NCBI GenBank assembly: GCA_946481265.1
Contig: CAMLNE010000136.1
Coordinates: 1-10,176 of the forward strand
Length of the DNA: 10,176 bases
Source: an uncultured Panacagrimonas sp.
GTDB lineage: Bacteria; Pseudomonadota; Gammaproteobacteria; Nevskiales; Nevskiaceae
Direction: 5' to 3'
Shown here: one piece after another, positions 5,953 through 10,176 of the stretch
Numbering within the stretch: the first letter of the stretch is position 1
Layout of the letters: every line of letters starts with the position of its first letter
Program-made: the position numbers and the translations under genes
The notes under the pieces: generated by a model
What the model was told of the DNA's origin: nothing
Seen by the model: the letters and a program-made list of their open reading frames with translations, nothing else
Database searches by the model: none

Positions 5953-8613
5953 CTACACCGTCCAGGGTGCGGCGCGATCCGGCCGAATGCCGTACAGCTT
6001 CATCGCCTGCGCAACGCGCTCGGCCGGCACCAGCTTCTGGTCGGCCAGCGCACGCAGCGCCTTGACCGTGATCCAGCGCCGGTCCACCTCGAAGAAGTCG
6101 CGCAGCGCCGGCCGGTTGTCCGAACGGCCGAAGCCATCGGTGCCCAGCACGTGGAACGGCGCCCGGATGTAGGGACGCAGCTGCTCGGCGTAGGCGCGCA
6201 CGTAGTCGGTGCTGGCGATCACCGGACCGGTCATGCCGCCCAGGCATTCCTCGATGTAGCTCTTCTTCTGCGGCGCATCCGGGTGCAGCAGATTCCAGCG
6301 CTCGCAGGCGCGACCGTCGCGCGTCAGCTCGTTGATCGAGGGGGCGCTCCAGACATCGCTGGTCACGCCCCAATCGGCCTTGAGGATCTCCGCGGCGGCC
6401 AGCACCTCGCGGAAGATCGAGCCGGAGCCGAGCAGCTGCACGTGGGCCTTGGTCGGCGCCTCCTCGGACTTGAACAGGTACATGCCGCGCACGATGCCGT
6501 TCTCGCAGCCGGCCGGCATCGCCGGGTGCGTGTGGTTCTCGTTGTAGATGGTGAGGTAGTAGTAGTTGTCCTTGTGCTCCTGGACCATCTCCTTGATGCC
6601 GTGCTGGATGATCACGGTCAGCTCGTAGGCGAAGGCCGGGTCGTAGGCCTTGCAGTTGGGTACCAGCGAGGCCATCACCAGGCTGTGCCCGTCCTCGTGC
6701 TGCAGGCCCTCGCCGTTGAGGGTGGTGCGGCCGGCCGTGGCGCCCATCATGAAACCGCGCGTGCGCATGTCGCCGGCCGCCCAGCACAAGTCCATCACGC
6801 GCTGGAAGCCGAACATCGAATAGAAGGTGAAGAACGGGATCAGCGCGGTGCCGTGGTTGGCATAGGAGGTGCCCGCCGCGATGAAGCTGCACATCGAGCC
6901 GGCCTCGGTGATGCCTTCCTCGAGGATCTGGCCCTTGATGTCCTCCTTGTAGAACGCGAGCTGGTCGGCGTCCTCGGGCTTGTACTTCTGTCCGACCACG
7001 GAATAGATGCCCAGGCTGCGGAACATCGCCTCCATGCCGAAGGTGCGGCCCTCGTCCGGGATGATCGGCACCACGCGCGGACCGCAGTTCTTGTCGCGCA
7101 GCAGGGTCTGCAGGAACTGCACGAAGGCCATCGTCGTGCTGATCTCGCGTTCGCCGCTGGAATCGAGCAGGCGCTGGAACGTGCTCAGGGCCGGCACCTC
7201 GAGCGTCTCTTCCGTGACGGTGCGCTGCGGCAGGTAGCCGCCGAGCTGCTCGCGATGCGTCCTGAGGTAGCGGATCTCCGGCGAGTCCTCCGCCGGCCGG
7301 TAGAACGGCAGCGACTCGAGCTGTTCGTCCGCCACCGGGATCTTGAAGCGGTCGCGGAATTTCTTCAGCGCCTCGAGCCCCATCTTCTTCTGCTGATGGG
7401 TGATGTTCTGGCCTTCGCCCGCCTCGCCCATGCCATAGCCCTTGACCGTCTTGGCCAGGATCACGGTGGGGCCGCCGGTGTGCTTCACCGCCGCGGCGTA
7501 CGCGGCGTAGACCTTGTGCGGATCGTGCCCGCCGCGATTGAGCTGGGCGATCTCGTCGTCGCTCATGGTCGCGACCATCTTGGCGGTCTCCGGATTCTTG
7601 CCGAAGAAATGCTCGCGCGTGTACGCGCCGCCCTTGGCCTTGTAGCTCTGGTACTCGCCGTCGACCGTGTCGTTCATCAGGCGCTGCAGGTGGCCGTCCT
7701 TGTCGCGCGCCAGCAGGCCGTCCCAGGCGCCGCCCCAGACCAGCTTGATCACGTTCCAGCCCGAACCGCGGAACATGCCCTCCAGTTCCTGGATGACCTT
7801 GCCATTGCCGCGCACCGGGCCATCCAGGCGCTGCAGGTTGCAGTTGATGACGAACACCAGGTTGTCCAGGCCTTCGCGGCCCGCAACGCTGATCGCGCCG
7901 AGCGATTCGGGTTCGTCCGTCTCGCCGTCGCCGCAGAAGCACCAGACCTTGCGGCCGGTCATGTCCTTGATGCCGCGGTTGTGCAGGTACTTCATCAGGC
8001 GCGCCTGGTAGATCGCCATGATCGGTCCCAGGCCCATCGACACCGTGGCGAACTGCCAGAACTTGGGCATCAGCCAGGGATGCGGATAGCTGGACAGGCC
8101 CGGCGCCAGCGCCTCCATGCGGAAGCGGTCGAGCTGCTGCTCGGTCAGGCGTCCCTCGAGGAAGGCGCGCGCATAGATGCCCGGGGTGACGTGGCCCTGG
8201 ATGTAGAGCAGGTCCTGTCCCTGCGGGTGGTCGGGGCCCTTCCAGAAATGGTTGAACCCCACGTCGTAGAGCGTGGCCGAGGAGGCGAAGCTGGCGATGT
8301 GGCCGCCGATGCCCGCGTGCTCCTTGTTCGCGTTGACGATCAGGGCCAGCGCGTTCCAGCGGATGTAGCTGCGCAGGTTCCACTCCAGCTGGTGGTCGCC
8401 AGGCGAGCGCTCCTCCAGGTGGGGCGGGATGGTGTTGACGTAGGCGGTGTTGGGCGAGAACGGGATGTAGGCACCGGAACGGCGCGCCTTCTCGATCATC
8501 GTCTCGAGCAGGAAGTGCGCGCGCTCGGGACCTTCGCGCTCGAGCACGGTCTGCAGCGAGTCGACCCATTCGCTGGTCTCGATCGGATCCTGGTCGGTCA
8601 GGGGTTCACTCAT
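5953..8613 (-). CDS. aceE: Pyruvate dehydrogenase E1 component, homodimeric type
   Basis: An 886-residue protein (E. coli AceE is 887) catalysing thiamine-diphosphate-dependent decarboxylation of pyruvate and reductive acetylation of the E2 lipoyl group, in the cytoplasm as part of the pyruvate dehydrogenase complex. The ThDP/Mg motif runs from GDGETDEPES (D229) to NLVFVINCNLQRLDG (N259). Other active-site positions match E. coli with a shift of one: His105 (GGHIASF), His141 (IQGHVTPG) and His406 (NITHQ). The DEGRTFGMEAMFR segment and the C-terminal VLGTDGFGRSDNR signature are also present. The ATG is preceded by a strong AAGAGGA site 7 bases away, which fixes the start. It is first in an aceE-aceF-cyclase operon and divergent from a LysR-type gene. 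No truncation or lost key residue was seen. Confidence 0.98.
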   Translation of the reverse strand: MSEPLTDQDPIETSEWVDSLQTVLEREGPERAHFLLETMIEKARRSGAYIPFSPNTAYVNTIPPHLEERSPGDHQLEWNLRSYIRWNALALIVNANKEHAGIGGHIASFASSATLYDVGFNHFWKGPDHPQGQDLLYIQGHVTPGIYARAFLEGRLTEQQLDRFRMEALAPGLSSYPHPWLMPKFWQFATVSMGLGPIMAIYQARLMKYLHNRGIKDMTGRKVWCFCGDGETDEPESLGAISVAGREGLDNLVFVINCNLQRLDGPVRGNGKVIQELEGMFRGSGWNVIKLVWGGAWDGLLARDKDGHLQRLMNDTVDGEYQSYKAKGGAYTREHFFGKNPETAKMVATMSDDEIAQLNRGGHDPHKVYAAYAAAVKHTGGPTVILAKTVKGYGMGEAGEGQNITHQQKKMGLEALKKFRDRFKIPVADEQLESLPFYRPAEDSPEIRYLRTHREQLGGYLPQRTVTEETLEVPALSTFQRLLDSSGEREISTTMAFVQFLQTLLRDKNCGPRVVPIIPDEGRTFGMEAMFRSLGIYSVVGQKYKPEDADQLAFYKEDIKGQILEEGITEAGSMCSFIAAGTSYANHGTALIPFFTFYSMFGFQRVMDLCWAAGDMRTRGFMMGATAGRTTLNGEGLQHEDGHSLVMASLVPNCKAYDPAFAYELTVIIQHGIKEMVQEHKDNYYYLTIYNENHTHPAMPAGCENGIVRGMYLFKSEEAPTKAHVQLLGSGSIFREVLAAAEILKADWGVTSDVWSAPSINELTRDGRACERWNLLHPDAPQKKSYIEECLGGMTGPVIASTDYVRAYAEQLRPYIRAPFHVLGTDGFGRSDNRPALRDFFEVDRRWITVKALRALADQKLVPAERVAQAMKLYGIRPDRAAPWTV

Positions 8614-8620
8614 TGATCAA
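8614..8620 (-). promoter_or_regulatory. Spacer and ribosome-binding site of aceE (AAGAGGA just upstream)
   Basis: Reading the minus strand, AAGAGGA (about 8621-8627) is followed by TTGATCA and then the aceE ATG. This is a near-ideal Shine-Dalgarno with 7-base spacing and the best ribosome-binding site in the window, fitting a highly expressed central-metabolism gene. Confidence 0.75.
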
Positions 8621-8764
8621 TCCTCTTTCGATCTGCACAGCGGCTGCTGGCCACGCCAACGGCGATCCATGGGCCGGGAATCCACCTCGCTCGGCTGCGA
8701 GCCAATGCCGGCGGCCTGCGCGGACCCGCCCGCTGCGGCTGGCGACTGCAGGGGGTTGGCGATC

Positions 8765-8792
8765 CTTCGCATGCGGGCGTCCCGCCACGAAG
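8765..8792 (-). promoter_or_regulatory. Hairpin in the aceE leader
   Basis: Outer arms CTTCG (8765-8769) and CGAAG (8788-8792) enclose inner arms GCGGG (8773-8777) and CCCGC (8781-8785) with a 3-base loop, giving ten base pairs broken by a small internal loop. It would lie at or just inside the 5' end of an aceE transcript starting near 8790. A second 5-bp hairpin with a 4-base loop sits at 8689-8702. Possible roles are leader stability or attenuation; neither has direct support. Confidence 0.3.
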
Positions 8793-8796
8793 CTGC

Positions 8797-8827
8797 ACCA
8801 TAGTGAGCGTGGCGGCGTGCTGTCCAA
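8797..8827 (-). promoter_or_regulatory. Candidate aceE promoter
   Basis: On the minus strand, TTGGAC (8822-8827, -35-like) and TATGGT (8797-8802, -10-like) are separated by 19 bases, longer than the usual 17. Transcription would begin near 8790, giving a leader of roughly 175 bases. It is supported mainly by the position of the LysR operator about 66 bases upstream of that point. The weak spacing fits a promoter that needs an activator. Confidence 0.35.
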
Positions 8828-8844
8828 TATATGAAAACGCGCCC

Positions 8845-8867
8845 ATTGATATATCGTAGGTATCAAT
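8845..8867. promoter_or_regulatory. LysR-type operator (LTTR box) overlapping the regulator's own start codon
   Basis: ATTGATA (8845-8851) and TATCAAT (8861-8867) form a perfect 7-bp inverted repeat with a 9-base spacer. Written as ATTGAT-N11-ATCAAT, it is a textbook T-N11-A LysR box. Its right arm covers the first two bases of the LysR ATG and the spacer contains the weak Shine-Dalgarno (AGG), so binding should block the regulator's own expression. A second ATATAT word at 8827-8832 lies 22 bases, two helical turns, from the ATATAT at 8849-8854, and could mark the weaker activation half-site near the aceE -35. Confidence 0.7.
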
Positions 8868-9768
8868 GGAACTGCGCCATCTCCGCTATTTCGTGGCCGT
8901 CGCCGAGGCCCTGCACTTTCGCCGCGCGGCGGAGAAACTGGGCATCCAGCAGCCGCCCCTGAGCATGCAGATCCGCCAGCTGGAGGCCGAGATCGGCACG
9001 CCGCTGTTCCGCCGCGCGCAGCGCCGGGTCGAACTCACCGACGCCGGCCGCTCCTTCCTGGAGGATGCACGCTCCCTGCTCGCGCAGGCGCAGGCCGCGG
9101 CCGGGCGCGCGCGACGCGCGGCGCTGGGCGAACACGGCCGGCTGCGCGTGGGCATGATCAACTCGGCGCCCTTCCACCCGCTGATCCTGCGCATCCTGCG
9201 CGAGTACCGCGAACGCCACGCCGGCGTGGCGATGACGCTGGAGGAAACCAGCACGCCGGACCTGGCCGAACGCATCCGTGCCAACGCCCTGGATATCGCC
9301 TTCGTGCGCCCGCTGCTCGACGAGGCGCCGGGCCTGATCACCGAGCACCTGTTCGACGAGCCGGTCCTGCTTGCGCTGCCCAAGGGGCATCCGCTGGCGC
9401 GACGACGCCACATCTCGCTGGGTGCGCTCTCGCTCGAGCCCTTCGTGCTGTTCTCGCGCCCGGTCGGCTCGGGCCTGCACGACCAGATCATCTCCGCCTG
9501 CCATCGCGCCGGCTTCAGCCCGCGCGTCACCCAGGAAGCCTCGCAGGTGACCTCCATCGTCAACCTGGTGGCGGCGGGCCTGGGCGTGTCGCTGGTGCCG
9601 GCCTCGATCCGCAAGATCCACTCCGAGGGGATCGTGTACCGCGCGCTGGGCGCGGATGCACCGATCGCGCAGATGAGCCTGATCTGGCGGCGCGGCGACG
9701 GCTCGGTGACGGTGCGCGACCTGCGCGCGCTGGCCACCAGCCTGTCGCGACCGGGCGGGACGGATTGA
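8866..9768 (+). CDS. LysR-family transcriptional regulator, divergent from aceE
   Basis: A 300-residue protein of normal LysR length. The N-terminal winged helix-turn-helix starts MELRHLRYFVAVAEALHF, with the recognition region at about 18-40 (RRAAEKLGIQQPPLSMQIRQLE), then LFRRAQRRVELTDAGRSFL. A linker helix (about 65-88) leads to a two-lobe periplasmic-binding-like effector domain (about 90-295) containing LRVGMIN, LDIAFVRP and VAAGLGVSLVP. It resembles the CatM/BenM/aromatic-responsive branch in style, but the effector cannot be read from sequence. The ATG sits inside a perfect LTTR box, so autoregulation is likely. The divergent gene is aceE, which makes aceEF the likely target, in contrast with the GntR-type PdhR of enterics. 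That link is inference from geometry only. Confidence 0.93.
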   Translation: MELRHLRYFVAVAEALHFRRAAEKLGIQQPPLSMQIRQLEAEIGTPLFRRAQRRVELTDAGRSFLEDARSLLAQAQAAAGRARRAALGEHGRLRVGMINSAPFHPLILRILREYRERHAGVAMTLEETSTPDLAERIRANALDIAFVRPLLDEAPGLITEHLFDEPVLLALPKGHPLARRRHISLGALSLEPFVLFSRPVGSGLHDQIISACHRAGFSPRVTQEASQVTSIVNLVAAGLGVSLVPASIRKIHSEGIVYRALGADAPIAQMSLIWRRGDGSVTVRDLRALATSLSRPGGTD

Positions 9769-9776
9769 CGACGCGT

Positions 9777-9812
9777 ATCCGGGCGGCTCGCCACCGGGCG
9801 GCGGGCCCGGAT
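9777..9812 (+). terminator. Nested hairpin after the LysR gene, possible terminator
   Basis: ATCCGGGC (9777-9784) pairs perfectly with GCCCGGAT (9805-9812). Inside the 20-base loop, CGCC (9789-9792) pairs with GGCG (9797-9800). It starts 9 bases after the LysR stop, the usual place for a terminator. No T-run follows, so it is at best an imperfect intrinsic terminator. Confidence 0.4.
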
Positions 9813-9900
9813 CCTGCTGCGCCACTGGCAGTGCGCCCGTGATGAACCCTCGCCCGCGACGGGAGGTCCAGAACACCGTGCCCCGCCCTGCCCGTCCAGG

Positions 9901-9917
9901 AATATACGATCCGCTCC
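9901..9917 (+). promoter_or_regulatory. Possible -10 element directly upstream of the SGNH-like gene
   Basis: An AT-rich TATACGAT at 9903-9910 stands out in GC-rich DNA and ends 7 bases before the ATG. No convincing -35 hexamer is seen 16-18 bases upstream, and there is no Shine-Dalgarno between it and the start codon. If it is a real -10, the transcript would be leaderless or nearly so. Confidence 0.25.
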
Positions 9918-10176
9918 ATGAAATCCCTTCGCGCCGTAGGCCTGGCCTGCGCCATTGGCGTCGGCTTCGCCGCCCTCGGCGCCGAGCCGCCCCTGCCCGG
10001 ACCCAGCGGCGGCGCCGCCCGAAAGCCGCCGGCACCCGGACCCGTGCTGACGCCCGGCCCGGTCGTGACGCCGGCCGACCCCTGGGCCGAGTCGATGGCC
10101 GCCTTCGCCAGCGCGGACTCGGCCAATCCGCATGCCGGCGGCGTGGTCTTCGTCGGCAGTTCCTCGATCCGCATGT
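9918..10176 (+). CDS. Secreted SGNH/GDSL-family hydrolase, 5' part (runs off the window)
   Basis: The first 86 codons of an open frame cut by the window end. MKSLRAVGLACAIGVGFAALGA has a positive start and hydrophobic core typical of a Sec signal peptide, probably cut after the LGA at about residue 22. A Pro/Gly-rich segment follows (23-55), containing PGPVLTPGPVVTP. Then comes DPWAESMAAF and GGVVFVGSSSIRM (74-86). The FVGSSSIR block matches block I of SGNH/GDSL-type esterases, with Ser82 the likely nucleophile, so an exported ester hydrolase is the best reading. The other catalytic blocks lie outside the window. The Cys at 11 is too early and in the wrong context for a lipoprotein box. There is no Shine-Dalgarno, but no alternative upstream start is available in frame. 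The family is moderately certain and the substrate unknown. Confidence 0.68.
   Translation, partial: MKSLRAVGLACAIGVGFAALGAEPPLPGPSGGAARKPPAPGPVLTPGPVVTPADPWAESMAAFASADSANPHAGGVVFVGSSSIRM

Noticed and set aside
5093..8569. A 1158-codon minus-strand frame spanning aceE and part of aceF
   Set aside because: It is an out-of-frame reading of both genes, rich in Arg/Gly/Ala, while the true frames carry all pyruvate dehydrogenase motifs.
6151..8616. An 821-codon open frame on the plus strand opposite aceE
   Set aside because: It lies wholly antisense to a clear, complete aceE, has a low-complexity Arg/His/Ala/Val-rich composition and no family motif. Such frames are expected in high-GC DNA.
8614..8865. 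CRP/Clp-type site linking the cyclase product to aceE control
   Set aside because: No TGTGA-N6-TCACA-like palindrome could be found in the divergent region.

Overview
The window is a high-GC bacterial chromosomal segment. Gene content (homodimeric aceE plus a two-lipoyl aceF, RimK with a retropepsin-like partner, heavy G/C third-position bias, long spurious antisense reading frames) suggests a gammaproteobacterium, probably of the Xanthomonadales/Lysobacterales (Rhodanobacter/Dyella/Luteibacter-like). The lineage is inferred from content alone. No tRNA, rRNA, CRISPR array, transposase or phage gene was seen.

Layout. 1-215: non-coding tail with a GC-rich hairpin. 216-2619 (minus): a compact three-gene cassette in transcription order: retropepsin-like aspartic protease (RimB type), rimK ribosomal protein S6 glutamate ligase, and an AstE/aspartoacylase-family zinc hydrolase. 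Its reading frames overlap by 4 and 1 bases, so translation is probably coupled. 2620-2832: non-coding, GC-rich. 2833-8613 (minus): aceE, aceF and then, a few bases after the aceF stop, a six-helix membrane class III nucleotide cyclase. 8614-8865: divergent control region with a perfect LysR-type operator. 8866-9768 (plus): a LysR-family regulator. 9918-10176 (plus): the 5' part of a secreted SGNH/GDSL-hydrolase-like gene cut by the window end.

How the parts may work together. AceE and AceF are two of the three pyruvate dehydrogenase subunits (pyruvate to acetyl-CoA). The E3 gene (lpd) is not in the window, and its usual downstream place is taken by the cyclase. The LysR regulator has an operator over its own start codon, about 66 bp upstream of the best aceE start-site guess. 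This is the classical arrangement for self-repression and divergent control, and differs from the GntR-type PdhR used in enteric bacteria. The rimK cassette looks like a write/erase unit for glutamate tails: RimK adds C-terminal glutamates, the retropepsin-like enzyme is a plausible remover, and the zinc hydrolase has no defined partner role.

Points most worth a second look: the extra zinc hydrolase in the rimK cassette, the cyclase with Leu where class III enzymes normally carry the transition-state Arg, the coupling of that cyclase to aceEF, and the LysR operator geometry.
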